64,000 bases of DNA from Microvirga arsenatis (GCF_009910705.1 NZ_JAAAXJ010000006.1:214498-278497), one strand, 5' to 3'. Counted from the stretch's first letter, positions 45,974 through 54,784 are shown. Program-made: numbers and translations. The notes: a model not told the origin generated them from the sequence alone.

Positions 45974-46831
45974 TCACGACGCGGCGGATGCGAGATCCTC
46001 GATGTACTGGCGCAAGGACCGGGGCTCCCGACCAAGAACAGCCCGAAGGACTAGGCTGTTGCCGCCGGACTCTGAGGTCGCATAGGTCTCGAACACTTTT
46101 GCTAGGAACTCCTTTTGATCAGGGCTCAGAGGGAGATGGGCAGCCCACTCATCGAAGGGGACCTCACCAGGCTCAATAGGCCGACTAAGGACATCGCTCA
46201 TGACGGCCGCAATCTCGCTCCGATCCGGCATGGCAGCGCAGAGCTCGAAGGTGCCGAAGGCCAGGCGGTCCTCCGTGAACGCGATCGCCGCCACATCCCG
46301 GTAATCCACGCGAGCGACGCGCGTCCTGATCGGGAACGGCTCCGCAAATACCCTGCGTTCGATGACGGATTGCCAGCCTCCGGCAATGTTTTGGAAGAAC
46401 ATCGCAGGGTGCAGGATCGTGTAGTCAATCCCGGATGCAAAGATGGCGTCCTCGACGGGGATCTTCGAGGCATGGTTGGCAAGCCGGACATTCGTGGGAT
46501 GGATCACCGAGGAGAATACGATCTTGTGGACCCCACTTCGCCTCGCAGCCTCGACGAGGCCGATCCCGAGATCGGTCTCGTCGGCCACGAATGCCGGCCC
46601 GATGTGAAACACGCCATCGATGCCTTACAGTGCACGTTCAAGGCTCGGCCTGTCGCGCAGGTCGCCGACAGCTACATCGGCAGCACCATTCCGACGAACG
46701 ACGGATGCTTTGCCAGGGTCACGCACGAATGCCCTGACCCTGGCGCCACGGCGGACAAGCTCCGGGACGACGAGGCTGGCGAAGCGACCGCTCGCTCCAA
46801 TGACAAGAACGTTTGGATTGGATTTCGGCAT
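45974..46831 (-). pseudogene. NmrA-family NAD(P)-binding protein with in-frame stop
   Basis: The reading frame of an SDR-like NmrA/YtfG-type oxidoreductase runs from 46831 (NVLVIGASGRFASLVVPELVRRGA, a Rossmann glycine motif) to 45974. It is cut by one TAA at 46625-46627. The flanking text SLERAL-stop-GIDGVFHIGPAF lines up without gap with the usual AL-x-GVDGVFHIG of the family, so this is a single nonsense change (from Lys, Gln or Glu). The rest has no frameshift. The break may be recent; a sequencing error is the alternative. Confidence 0.75.
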
Positions 46832-46910
46832 GGTTTCCCCTTCTACACAGACGGGCGAGCCGACATGCCGCTGTCCGTGTCGGAGCTGAACATGGCCAAG
46901 TCCGATATTG

Positions 46911-46942
46911 GAGAGAATATTCGATCCCGTGTATATTCTCTC
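46911..46942. promoter_or_regulatory. LysR-type operator, inverted repeat
   Basis: GAGAGAATAT (46911-46920) and ATATTCTCTC (46933-46942) form a perfect 10-bp inverted repeat with a 12-bp spacer in the gap between the NmrA pseudogene and the LysR gene. A third half site, CGAGAGAAT, overlaps the LysR ribosome site at 46951. The placement fits autoregulated divergent control. Confidence 0.7.
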
Positions 46943-46957
46943 TCGTTTTGCGAGAGA

Positions 46958-47854
46958 ATGATGGACCGCATCGATGATCTTGAGGCCTTCCTGGCCATTG
47001 TGGACGAAGGCAGCCTCACCGCCGCCGGGCGCCGCCTGGGCCGTTCGCTCCAGGCGATCAGCCGATCCTTGGCGACCCTGGAGCGCGGCATCGGGGTTGA
47101 GCTGGTGCAGCGCACGACCCGGCTGTCACAGCCCACCGAGGCCGGGCGGGCATTCTATCACCGCATCAAGCCCGTCCTTCAGGAGCTGAACGAGGCCAGG
47201 CTCGAGGCGGCAACCCGGCGTTCGGAGACTTCAGGTGTATTGCGGATCGGGGCTTCCGTTCTGTTCGGACCGGCCTATCTTGTCCCCGTGATCGCAAGGT
47301 TCATGGAACGCCATCCGCAGATCAGGGTCGAGCTCGAGCTCTCGGACCGCTTCGTCGACCTCACAGACGAGGGACTGGACCTCGCGGTGCGCATCGGCCA
47401 CCTGCCGGACTCGAGTCTCAAGGCCCGTCGGTTGGGGGAGTTGCGCCGGGTGTTCTTCGGCTCCCCGGAGTATTTCGACAAGCACGGACGCCCCGAGCAT
47501 CCGCAGGACTTATGGCGCCACCAGTGTGTCGTCAGAAGCACGGATCGGCAGGACGATGCCTGGCCCGTTCTCATCGATGGCAAGTCGGGGACCGTAAGAG
47601 TCAACGGACGGTTTCGTGCCGACGATGCAGCGAGCACCTACGCCGCCGTGGCCCAGGGACTTGGGATTGGCTTCACGCCCCTCTGGCAAATCCGCGATCT
47701 TGTCGATCGCGGCGTCTTGGAACTCGTTCTCGTCCCGTTTGAACCGCCAACCGTGCCGATCCACGCGGTATGGCACGGGAGCAAACTCACACCGGCAAAA
47801 ACCCGGATGTTCATCGATTCCCTCGCACGCGAATTGGAGTGCGACCGCCTGTAG
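46958..47854 (+). CDS. LysR-family transcriptional regulator
   Basis: About 298 residues. The N-terminal helix-turn-helix reads LEAFLAIVDEGSLTAAGRRLGRSLQAISRSLATLE, and the effector domain spans about 90-290. Its style (GSLTAAGRRLGRSLQAISR) matches the AaeR/DhaR-like group next to NmrA and quinone-reductase genes. It is divergent from the broken NmrA-type gene, whose loss leaves the regulator without its presumed main target. The start is one of two adjacent ATGs (46958, 46961). The frame is open far upstream, but that stretch is antisense to the pseudogene. Confidence 0.9.
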   Translation: MMDRIDDLEAFLAIVDEGSLTAAGRRLGRSLQAISRSLATLERGIGVELVQRTTRLSQPTEAGRAFYHRIKPVLQELNEARLEAATRRSETSGVLRIGASVLFGPAYLVPVIARFMERHPQIRVELELSDRFVDLTDEGLDLAVRIGHLPDSSLKARRLGELRRVFFGSPEYFDKHGRPEHPQDLWRHQCVVRSTDRQDDAWPVLIDGKSGTVRVNGRFRADDAASTYAAVAQGLGIGFTPLWQIRDLVDRGVLELVLVPFEPPTVPIHAVWHGSKLTPAKTRMFIDSLARELECDRL

Positions 47855-47967
47855 CCCGCACATACGAGGAATGGGTAGCGCGTTCTGCTTTCAGGTTTGT
47901 TTCGGTCGTTGGCGGCTGACCTTCTTCTAAGGCGCCTGCGCTCTCTGTGTAGGGCATAGCCGGCGTG

Positions 47968-48078
47968 CTAGAACCAACCTCGGGCATCCTGGACTGTGAT
48001 GGCCATCAGGTACGGCGCTACCAGCGACCATTCCTCATCGAGGACATCGGAGGGGTAAAGTTTGTGCGTTGAGGTCAT
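47968..48078 (-). pseudogene. N-terminal fragment of an IS5-family transposase
   Basis: A 36-residue frame starts THKLYPSDVLDEEWSLVAPYL, a near-perfect IS5-type transposase N-terminus, and then ends at a TAG. Nothing further of the element is recognised. This fills most of the 300-bp gap between the two LysR genes. It differs from the remnant at 45034, so it is a second, separate insertion. Confidence 0.65.
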
Positions 48079-48156
48079 CTCGGCCCAACGATGACGGCCT
48101 CATGCCGGGTTCATGACAGACACTAGGCTCAATCGGCTGCAACACTGGCGCACTCA

Positions 48157-49074
48157 CTAGGTCGTCAGGCGCGTCTGATCGAGAAGCCACTCACGGAATG
48201 CGACGATGCCAGGATCATGACTGCGGCTCTCCGGATAGACAAGATAATAGGCATAAGGCGGCGCTATCCTGACCTGAACGTCGAATAGCGGTATCAGACG
48301 TCCCTGAGAGAGTTCACTCCCGATCATATCCAAGTCGACAAGGCCAATGGCGTTGCCCTCGGTAACCGCCTGCACGACATGACCTGAGTCTGAGAACCCG
48401 ACACATCGGCTGTCATCGAAATCATCAATGCCCGCTGCTGCCATCCACATGCGCCAGTTCGGCCATACCATACCGGCAGTTTTCCAATCGACGTAGCAAA
48501 GTGTATGGTGAAGCAGATCTCGCGGCTCTTCCAGTCTGACACCAGTCTCAAACAACTTCGGACTGCAAACCGCGACGATTACTGGCTCGAACAGACGCTC
48601 CGAGAGCGCGCGCTCGTACTTGCCAGCGCCAAATCTGATCGCGACATCAATATCGTCAGCGTCAAACTCCCGTATCTCGTCCGAGATGTCGAACGTCAGC
48701 TGTAAAGATGGATTCTCTGCCCGAAACTGAGCAAGCCTCGGCAGGAGCCAGTTCGATGCAAACCTTGCGCTCAATGACACCCGCAGGTGTTCCGACCCGC
48801 GAGCCAACCGGCTGGCACGGACAGTGGCACGTTTGAGGGTGCCCAAAGCATCAGTAACCGCCTCGAGCAAAACGACACCAGCTGGCGTAAGCTGAATGCT
48901 CCTGCTCGTCCGCGCGAACAACACTATGCCGAGTTGATCCTCGATTTCCTTGATCTGGTGGCTGACCGCCGCGGGGGTCAACCCAACTTCCTCTGCTGCA
49001 CGGGTGAAGTTCAGGTGCCGCCCAGCGGCTTCAAGTATCTTCAATGCCCGGGTTCCGGGCAGCATCCGGCTCAT
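48157..49074 (-). CDS. LysR-family transcriptional regulator (GcvA-like)
   Basis: A 305-residue regulator. The N-terminus LKILEAAGRHLNFTRAAEEVGLTPAAVSHQIKEIEDQLG is typical of the GcvA subgroup. The effector domain covers about 95-300, with DDIDVAIRFGAGKY. It is divergent from a class IV aminotransferase gene and is the likely regulator of it. A LysR box lies 18 bp upstream of its start. Confidence 0.92.
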   Translation of the reverse strand: MSRMLPGTRALKILEAAGRHLNFTRAAEEVGLTPAAVSHQIKEIEDQLGIVLFARTSRSIQLTPAGVVLLEAVTDALGTLKRATVRASRLARGSEHLRVSLSARFASNWLLPRLAQFRAENPSLQLTFDISDEIREFDADDIDVAIRFGAGKYERALSERLFEPVIVAVCSPKLFETGVRLEEPRDLLHHTLCYVDWKTAGMVWPNWRMWMAAAGIDDFDDSRCVGFSDSGHVVQAVTEGNAIGLVDLDMIGSELSQGRLIPLFDVQVRIAPPYAYYLVYPESRSHDPGIVAFREWLLDQTRLTT

Positions 49075-49091
49075 AGATCTTCAAGCCTTAT

Positions 49092-49106
49092 TTGATGTTC
49101 CATCAA
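49092..49106. promoter_or_regulatory. LysR-type box
   Basis: TTGATG-TTC-CATCAA is a perfect inverted repeat that also fits the T-N11-A rule for LysR regulators. It lies between the GcvA-like regulator and the aminotransferase gene. Confidence 0.65.
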
Positions 49107-49217
49107 GAACTATTCGCTTCATAGAGCCTCTTCAATGAGAGACAACCCTTCCATCGATAACGGTTGGACACTGGGCAGGAGATCTTCTCGTCCCGGTGCT
49201 GGTTCTGAGGTCATCAC

Positions 49218-50033
49218 ATGTCAGATCGCAAACATTCTTTTGTTGTTCAACGTAACGGGCAGCCTGCAACCGTCGAGGATTTGACGCCGCTCGCCTTCGC
49301 TGGCTACGCTCATTTTACGGCGATCCAGGTGCGTGGCGGCAGCGTTCGAGGCCTTGACCTCCATCTGGAGCGGCTTCGGGCTGCCTCGATGGAGTTGTTT
49401 GGCCAGGCGTTGTCGGACGATCAGGTGCGGTCCTACCTACGGGCGGCCGTGCGGGGTGGCCCTTCAGATCTGTCATTGTTGGCCACCGTCTATTCGCCGG
49501 CGGGCGAGTTTACGGTTGCGGGAGCTGAGGTGGCACCTGAGGTTTTAGTGCGAACCGGACCGCCCTCTTCCGGGCCAGTGGGGCCCCTAGCTCTGGCGGT
49601 GGTTGAGCACGAGCGGGTCCTCCCAGCCATCAAGCATGTCGGGGAGGTCGCCAAAACGTATTTCCTTCGACATGCGGTGGCGCAAGGGTTCGATGACGCC
49701 GCATTCATCGACCAACAGGGCCGGCTCAGTGAGGGGTCGATCTGGAATTTAGCCTTTTGGGACGGTTCAGCAGTGGTATGGCCGGAGGCCAAGATGCTGA
49801 TCGGCACCACAATGGGCATTCTTCGCCGGCAATTGGAACGTATGGGAGTGCCTCAGCGCGTTGAGAAAGTGACGCTCGCCAATGTAGCGGAATTTTCGGG
49901 TGCCGTAGTCATGAACTCCTGGACCCCTGGTGTGGCTGTGAGCCGGATCGGCTCGGTACACTTACCTGAGGCGCCGATTTTCTTGAACCTGCTTCACAAG
50001 GCATATGAGGCTGAACCCCTCACCTCGGTGTGA
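49218..50033 (+). CDS. class IV aminotransferase family protein
   Basis: A 271-residue PLP enzyme of the branched-chain/D-amino acid aminotransferase fold. The PLP Lys is in HVGEVAKTYFLRHAVAQG, and the conserved substrate-side stretch is DQQGRLSEGSIWNLAFWDG. The N-terminus (GYAHFTAIQVRGGSVRGLDLHLERL) matches the loop that shapes the active site. It could be a transaminase or a 4-amino-4-deoxychorismate-lyase-like enzyme. The ATG has GAGG upstream. It pairs with the divergent GcvA-like regulator. Confidence 0.9.
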   Translation: MSDRKHSFVVQRNGQPATVEDLTPLAFAGYAHFTAIQVRGGSVRGLDLHLERLRAASMELFGQALSDDQVRSYLRAAVRGGPSDLSLLATVYSPAGEFTVAGAEVAPEVLVRTGPPSSGPVGPLALAVVEHERVLPAIKHVGEVAKTYFLRHAVAQGFDDAAFIDQQGRLSEGSIWNLAFWDGSAVVWPEAKMLIGTTMGILRRQLERMGVPQRVEKVTLANVAEFSGAVVMNSWTPGVAVSRIGSVHLPEAPIFLNLLHKAYEAEPLTSV

Positions 50034-50149
50034 GGGAACAGGACTGGTCGCATTATCTCTTGTGGCCGGGGGCTAGCCTATCCCTCTTGTCTCGTCGTCA
50101 ATGACCAATGGCGCAGCGAGGCCGTGCGGCGATCCAATTCGGAAATTCT

Positions 50150-50400
50150 CATCCCTGCGATTTGAGTTCGTTGTGCCATTGGTACTGTTTTTGCCCGCCT
50201 GAACACGGCGGGCGTGATCCCCGTTGCTCGTTTGAGCGCCTTGTTGAAGGCAGCCGCGGCTTCGAAGCCGGCGTGACCCGATAGCTCGCCGATGGCAGAT
50301 CGCTCCGGCGCAGCAGGCACCGGCGCGAAACATGCGCCAGCGGTTCGGGTAAGCAAATATTGGCTCGCCGGTCGATCCCTGAACCGCAGGGCGGAGGCCC
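50150..50400 (-). pseudogene. frameshifted C-terminal piece of an AraC-family regulator
   Basis: On the minus strand one frame reads YPNRWRMFRAG, the WRM motif of the AraC helix-turn-helix region. A second frame, shifted by one, continues IGELSGHAGFEAAAAFNKALKRATGITPAVFRR, the final helix-turn-helix. The two pieces join in register if a frameshift near 50320 is repaired. The cupin half is missing. This is a dead regulator remnant. Confidence 0.65.
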
Positions 50401-50448
50401 ACCAGACAGGACAAGCCGTTTAAACGCGCGCATATGCGGCTGTTTCAA

Positions 50449-50811
50449 AGCATGGCGACACGGGCCGGGAGGACCTAAATCGACGTATTCGGTGTCCGGC
50501 TACGACGTGATCACCCATTGCCCAGCATGACCAACAACGATCACTTCTATTTTGGCTCATGTTTGAACTTCCGGCAGATTCCTGTCCGACATATCTGGGG
50601 TAGGTCAACGACGTCCAAAGCCACCTCAGTTCTTCAGGATGAATGATGCTCGTCGGGAAGGGTGCGCGGCCCGAAGAATCGGTTTGTTCATTCATCAAGG
50701 ATGTCCTTTTCCAGGACGTCAAAGGCCAATGGAAAGAGGCTGAAGCAACAATCCAGGTTTGCAGGATTGAATGTGGTGAGCGTGACCCTGGTTCGTGCTA
50801 TTCGCGAGCGC
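50449..50811. other. 363-bp intergenic stretch
   Basis: No gene supported. Short open frames exist on both strands (for example 50643-50882) but their translations have no recognisable domain and no good start signal. The stretch may hold further decayed sequence of the AraC-type gene or an insertion. Confidence 0.3.
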
Positions 50812-51249
50812 CTAGACGGGGCGCAGGAGGCTGTAGCGGCCAACGATACGGGAAACCTTCTTCTTGGTACCGTAGATCATGACCCCGATGTAGCGTAATT
50901 CGGCAGGATCCGTCTGGCGCACCAGCCGCTGGAATTCGGCATAATCGGTGGTCTGCTGACCTTGGGCCGGAAAGTCCACGACCTCTAAGCCTGCCGCTAT
51001 GGCCTTGTCGCGCACCACTGCCAGGTCGTGCGCCGGAGCCCCAAGCACAGGAATGCCGATGGGGATGAGTCCCGGATGAGCGTGGCCCGATGCATCGACC
51101 AAAGGTTCACCTGCCAGTTGGGGCTGGCGCATGCCCATCGTGAGCGCCATCACCGCAGCGGCATTGGCGGCGTTCCCGACCGGGAGGGTGCAATCGATCA
51201 CGGCCACGCAGCGCATGGGCTCGGTCGTTAGTTCCACATCGCTTGTCAC
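50812..51249 (-). CDS. DUF2000 family protein
   Basis: A 145-residue soluble protein. The pattern MRCVAVIDCTLPVGNAANAAAVMALTMG, a KAIAAGLEVVDF stretch and a GTKKKVSRIVGRYSLL end fit DUF2000, a small peptidyl-tRNA-hydrolase-like fold of unknown function. A GTG start at 51249 has GGAGG at 7 bases. It is divergent from a MarR-type regulator with twin palindromes between them, so it is a likely target of that regulator. Confidence 0.85.
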   Translation of the reverse strand: MTSDVELTTEPMRCVAVIDCTLPVGNAANAAAVMALTMGMRQPQLAGEPLVDASGHAHPGLIPIGIPVLGAPAHDLAVVRDKAIAAGLEVVDFPAQGQQTTDYAEFQRLVRQTDPAELRYIGVMIYGTKKKVSRIVGRYSLLRPV

Positions 51250-51288
51250 CCAGCGACCTCCATGGCATTGCTCGAGACAGGTATGTTA

Positions 51289-51340
51289 CTCGCATGCGAG
51301 CTATTTATCTCGTATACTAGTTATATTCCTTGCATGCAAG
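51289..51340. promoter_or_regulatory. twin MarR-type operators, 40 bp apart
   Basis: CTCGCATGCGAG (51289-51300) and CTTGCATGCAAG (51329-51340) are both perfect 12-bp palindromes sharing the core YTYGCATGCRAR. Their centres are exactly 40 bp apart. A TATACT -10-like hexamer (51313-51318) sits between them. They lie between DUF2000 and the MarR gene and probably mediate repression of both. Confidence 0.78.
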
Positions 51341-51382
51341 CTACTTTGCGAAGGTGGAAGAGATCGCCTGAAGGAGGACGGG

Positions 51383-51865
51383 ATGGAACGGCTTGAGGAC
51401 TGTCTGAGCTTCGTCATCGGCAAGGCGCAGCAGCAGGTTACGAAGGCCTCCCGTGAGGCCTTGGCGCCATTTGGCGTTACGCCTGTTCAATTCGCAATTT
51501 TGAAGGTGCTGTGGGAGCGCGATGGGCTGAACGGAGCCGAGCTCTGCTCCCGCCTCGTGCTTGACAGCGCAACCATGGCCGGGCTCATTGATCGTATGGA
51601 GACTGGAGGGTGGTTGGAGCGCCGAGCAGATCCCGGAGGAGACCGGCGGATGAGCCGAGTCTATCTGACCGAGAAAGGCGCGCAGCTGGAGAAATCTCTC
51701 AACGAAGCCATGGACCGGGTCAACGCGCAGTTTGTGAAAGCGCTCGGCGAAGAGCGAGCCGCCAGTTTGTGGCGCGGGTTGGAGGCGATTGCAAATCTGT
51801 CGATCCCGGAACGAAGAAGCACCCCTGCGGTGAGTGCCGCCGCCAAGGCTACCCTGACCGAGTGA
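51383..51865 (+). CDS. MarR-family transcriptional regulator
   Basis: A 160-residue winged-helix regulator. VTPVQFAILKVLWERDGLNGAELCSRLVLDSATMAGLIDRMETGGWLERR is the DNA-binding core with the wing at DPGGDRRMSRVYLTEKG. AAGGAGG precedes the ATG at 51383. There is one Cys (C8), plus Cys54 in the recognition domain, which could allow thiol sensing, though this is speculative. It is divergent from DUF2000. Confidence 0.92.
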   Translation: MERLEDCLSFVIGKAQQQVTKASREALAPFGVTPVQFAILKVLWERDGLNGAELCSRLVLDSATMAGLIDRMETGGWLERRADPGGDRRMSRVYLTEKGAQLEKSLNEAMDRVNAQFVKALGEERAASLWRGLEAIANLSIPERRSTPAVSAAAKATLTE

Positions 51866-52007
51866 CGACTGAGGAATCAAGCCGAAGTGCGGCAAGCGGG
51901 GTGGTAGGGATAGCCTCTCACCCAAGGGCTGACAGGGCACCGGTCAGAACGCCCTTCCGCTAATACTTTCGGCAGCGGCTTGACAGGTGAATACGGCAGC
52001 CAGCAGT

Positions 52008-52907
52008 TCATGCCATGAACTGGGGCAGTGCAGCCGCCAAGGCATCGACCGCAAGACGGATCTTCCGTGGCATGTGAGGGGTCTGCAACCATAGCGCATA
52101 GCAGTCGTACAGAAAGCTCGGTTGCTCTGGCAGTAGCGGGACAAGTGCGCCTGCCTGAATCCGCTCCCGTACGAGCCAGAATGGGAGCCAAGCGAGCCCC
52201 ATCCCGGCGGTCACGACATCGGCGATTGCATCAAGATCATCGAGCCGCAGCCGGCTCTTTGGCGTGATCTCCACCGGAGGCTGGCCATCGCGCGGAAACA
52301 GCCAGGGCGGAACAGGGCCCGACCGGCGGTAGACGATGGCCTGATGCCGGGCCAGATCTTCAAGCTGCTCAGGTCTGCCGTGTCTCTCGATATAAGATGG
52401 AGACGCGCAGACGATCATGCGCTGGCGGGCGACGCGGCGGGCGACCAACCCAGTTTTGTTCTCCAGATAGCCAGTTCGGATGGCAAGATCGTAGCCATCC
52501 TCCGCAAGGTCGGCGAAGCGGTCGCTGAACGACAGCTCCAGTTCAAGCGTAGAATATTGCCGCGCGAGCTCCAGCAGAATGGGGCTAACGCAGCGCCGTC
52601 CGAAATGCACTGGCATGGTGACGCGCAGCTTTCCGCGTGGTTCGGACAGGTGATCGACTGCGAGAGCATCCGCAGCCTCAGCTTCGGCGAGGACCACCCG
52701 GCAGCGCTCATAATAGGTGCGGCCGAAGTCGGTCAGGTTTTGGCGGCGTGTGGTCCGGTTGATCAGGCGCACGCCCAGGCGTTCTTCCAAAAACCGAATA
52801 TGTTTGCCGACCATCGGTCCGGAGAGATCGAGCGCGGCCGCGGCAGCCGCAAACGAGCCCAGGTCAACCACTTTGACGAACACTGCCATGCTGGTCAGGC
52901 GATCCAT
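52008..52907 (-). CDS. LysR-family transcriptional regulator
   Basis: A 299-residue LysR protein with MDRLTSMAVFVKVVDLGSFAAAAAALDLSGPMVGKHIRFLE, the DNA-binding half of the group that often controls quinone or NAD(P)-dependent reductases. The effector domain follows at about 90-295. It is divergent from a zinc-free alcohol-dehydrogenase-like gene, with 105 bp between the two starts. Confidence 0.92.
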   Translation of the reverse strand: MDRLTSMAVFVKVVDLGSFAAAAAALDLSGPMVGKHIRFLEERLGVRLINRTTRRQNLTDFGRTYYERCRVVLAEAEAADALAVDHLSEPRGKLRVTMPVHFGRRCVSPILLELARQYSTLELELSFSDRFADLAEDGYDLAIRTGYLENKTGLVARRVARQRMIVCASPSYIERHGRPEQLEDLARHQAIVYRRSGPVPPWLFPRDGQPPVEITPKSRLRLDDLDAIADVVTAGMGLAWLPFWLVRERIQAGALVPLLPEQPSFLYDCYALWLQTPHMPRKIRLAVDALAAALPQFMA

Positions 52908-52918
52908 CTTTTAAAAAC

Positions 52919-52945
52919 TCACAGTTACGACTGTTCTACCTGTGA
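52919..52945. promoter_or_regulatory. candidate LysR-type site
   Basis: TCACAG (52919-52924) and CTGTGA (52940-52945) are inverted, and ACAGT-TACG-ACTGT at 52921-52934 is a second, overlapping inverted repeat. Both lie in the 105-bp gap between the LysR gene and the MDR gene. Confidence 0.45.
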
Positions 52946-53012
52946 CGCTCTTTATCCGCTCTTTGCCTCACGGCATAGCTTATTCGATTCAACTATTTTG
53001 GAGTCGTGACAG

Positions 53013-54002
53013 ATGGCACGGGTGGTTCGCTTTCACCAGCATGGTGGTCCCGAGGTTCTGCGCATCGAGAATATCGATGTGCCAGGGCCTAGCCGGGGTG
53101 AGGTTCAGATCCGGGTCAAGGCGTTAGGCCTGAATCGGGCCGAGGTGTTGCTCCGCACCGGCTCTTATATCGAGACGCCGACCTTACCTTCTGGTCTTGG
53201 CTTGGAGGCAGCAGGGATTGTTGAAGCGGTCGGTGAAGATGTGGGCGGTTTCGTGCCGGGTGACGCCGTCAGCGTGGTACCACCGCCCTCGATGGTCCGC
53301 TGGCCTGCCTATGGCGAGCTTGTCACATTTCCGGCCGAGTTCGTCGTGAAGCACCCGCCGTCGCTCGGCTGGGAAGCAGCGGCCGCGGTCTGGGTGCAGT
53401 ACCTCACCGCCTACGGTGCCCTGATCGACATCGCCAAACTCCGCCGGGACGACTTTGTCGTGATCACTGCGGCGTCCAGCAGTGTCGGACTGGCCGCGAT
53501 CCAGATCGCTAATCTGATTGGCGCGACTCCAATCGCGGTCACGCGGACGTCTGGCAAGAAGCAGGCGTTGCTTGAGTTCGGCGCTACGCATGTCATTGCT
53601 TCAGCGGAAGAAGACCTGGAAGCACGAATGATAGACATTGCCGGTCCGAAGGGCGTACGAGTCGTCTTCGATCCGATTGGCGGTCCGATATTCGAGCCCC
53701 TCACGGCTGCGATGTCACGGGGCGGCATTCTCATCGAATATGGCGGCTTGAGCCCTGAACCGACACCCTTCCCGCTGTTCACCATCCTGAGCAAAACGCT
53801 GACATTGCGCGGCTATCTTGTTCACGAGATCATCGGCGATCCGGCGCGGTTGAAGGCCGCCAAGGCGTTCATCCTCGAGGGCTTGGAGTCGGGGAATCTC
53901 AAGCCGATCATTGCCAGGACCTTTCCGTTTGAGCAGATTGTGGAAGCGCACCGCTTTCTCGAGTCGAACCAGCAATTCGGCAAGATTGTCGTGACCGTTT
54001 GA
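53013..54002 (+). CDS. zinc-independent MDR oxidoreductase (quinone oxidoreductase-like)
   Basis: A 329-residue medium-chain dehydrogenase/reductase. The N-terminal GroES-like fold starts VVRFHQHGGPEVLRIENIDVPGPSRGEV. The Rossmann part has VVITAASSSVGLAAIQIANLIGA, the NADPH-binding stretch. The Cys ligands of zinc enzymes are absent, placing it with quinone reductases and enoyl reductases. It probably reduces a quinone or alpha,beta-unsaturated carbonyl. The divergent LysR gene is the likely regulator. Confidence 0.92.
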   Translation: MARVVRFHQHGGPEVLRIENIDVPGPSRGEVQIRVKALGLNRAEVLLRTGSYIETPTLPSGLGLEAAGIVEAVGEDVGGFVPGDAVSVVPPPSMVRWPAYGELVTFPAEFVVKHPPSLGWEAAAAVWVQYLTAYGALIDIAKLRRDDFVVITAASSSVGLAAIQIANLIGATPIAVTRTSGKKQALLEFGATHVIASAEEDLEARMIDIAGPKGVRVVFDPIGGPIFEPLTAAMSRGGILIEYGGLSPEPTPFPLFTILSKTLTLRGYLVHEIIGDPARLKAAKAFILEGLESGNLKPIIARTFPFEQIVEAHRFLESNQQFGKIVVTV

Positions 54003-54105
54003 TGGTCAAGAAGCGCAGAAAGCGGATGCAAATTGTCATGGACGAATGAGGCTGCCCAAGGAGCAGCCTCGCTGCCCGGCCCGTTTGCGCAAGTCGCAGA
54101 TCGGC

Positions 54106-54290
54106 AACGGTCGTCAGGCGCTGGCAGACGTCATCGCATCGGACGGCTGCCAACACTTTGCGGTGAAGAATGGCGAAGCGCTCCCGCTGGCTCTGACGGG
54201 CTTCGAGGAGGCAAGCCATGATCTCGGTCGGCTCCGGCAGTCCGTCCACGAGCTCGCCGATGTGGCAGGGCTCATTGCCGCCTTCTCCAA
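54106..54290 (-). pseudogene. fragment of an IS110-family transposase
   Basis: One minus-strand frame reads LVDGLPEPTEIMACLLEAR, then RFAILHRKVLAAVRCDDVCQRL. This matches the middle of IS110-type transposases (ALREQFAVLHRRLL...VRDDEVCRRLMTVPGVG in the family), ending where the conserved VPGVGP should follow. No N- or C-terminal parts are visible. A small relic in the accessory region. Confidence 0.5.
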
Positions 54291-54535
54291 GTTGCCGTGA
54301 GCTCCTACGCTAACCATCATGCTCCGAGTGCGGGATTCAGCGGTGAATGAGGCCGATCTGCTTCTGTCCTTCCTGCGGCTTTGGTTCCCCATGCCGGGGG
54401 TAATAGGGGTGACGGCTCGTCGCATCCGTCACCTGTTCCCGTATCCTTTCACGCCTGAGCTGAAGCTGATGGGGCCATCACGACAACCAGGGTTGCCGAA
54501 GTCGCCGATGAACAACCGGCCCTGTCCGAGGGTCT

Positions 54536-54784
54536 TCAGTTCCGCCGGCGGGGGCGGGTGTCCTGGGTTGCCGTGTACGTCGACGTCCGATGTTGCGCCC
54601 CGCGAAGAGCCTCAAAGGCCTCCTTATTGGCCCGTCCTTCAGCAATCAACTGCTCCCAGCGGCCGTCCGCCTGCATGGCGGTAATTTCTCGGTTCACTCG
54701 GTCCCTATCTGAGCCGTTCCCAGAGGCTGTCGCGACGCTTGGGGCAGCGACAAGTGCGAGTACTGCAAGCAATTTCAAGGACAT
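54536..54784 (-). CDS. small exported protein of unknown function
   Basis: An 82-residue protein with a clean signal peptide (MSLKLLAVLALVAAPSVATA), then a short charged mature part (DRDRVNREITAMQADGRWEQL...FEALRGAQ). It resembles the DUF4148-type secreted peptides of proteobacteria, but I am not sure of that. A palindrome at 54817-54837 upstream of its start matches a site in front of the TetR gene at 55323, so that regulator may control it. Confidence 0.65.
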   Translation of the reverse strand: MSLKLLAVLALVAAPSVATASGNGSDRDRVNREITAMQADGRWEQLIAEGRANKEAFEALRGAQHRTSTYTATQDTRPRRRN

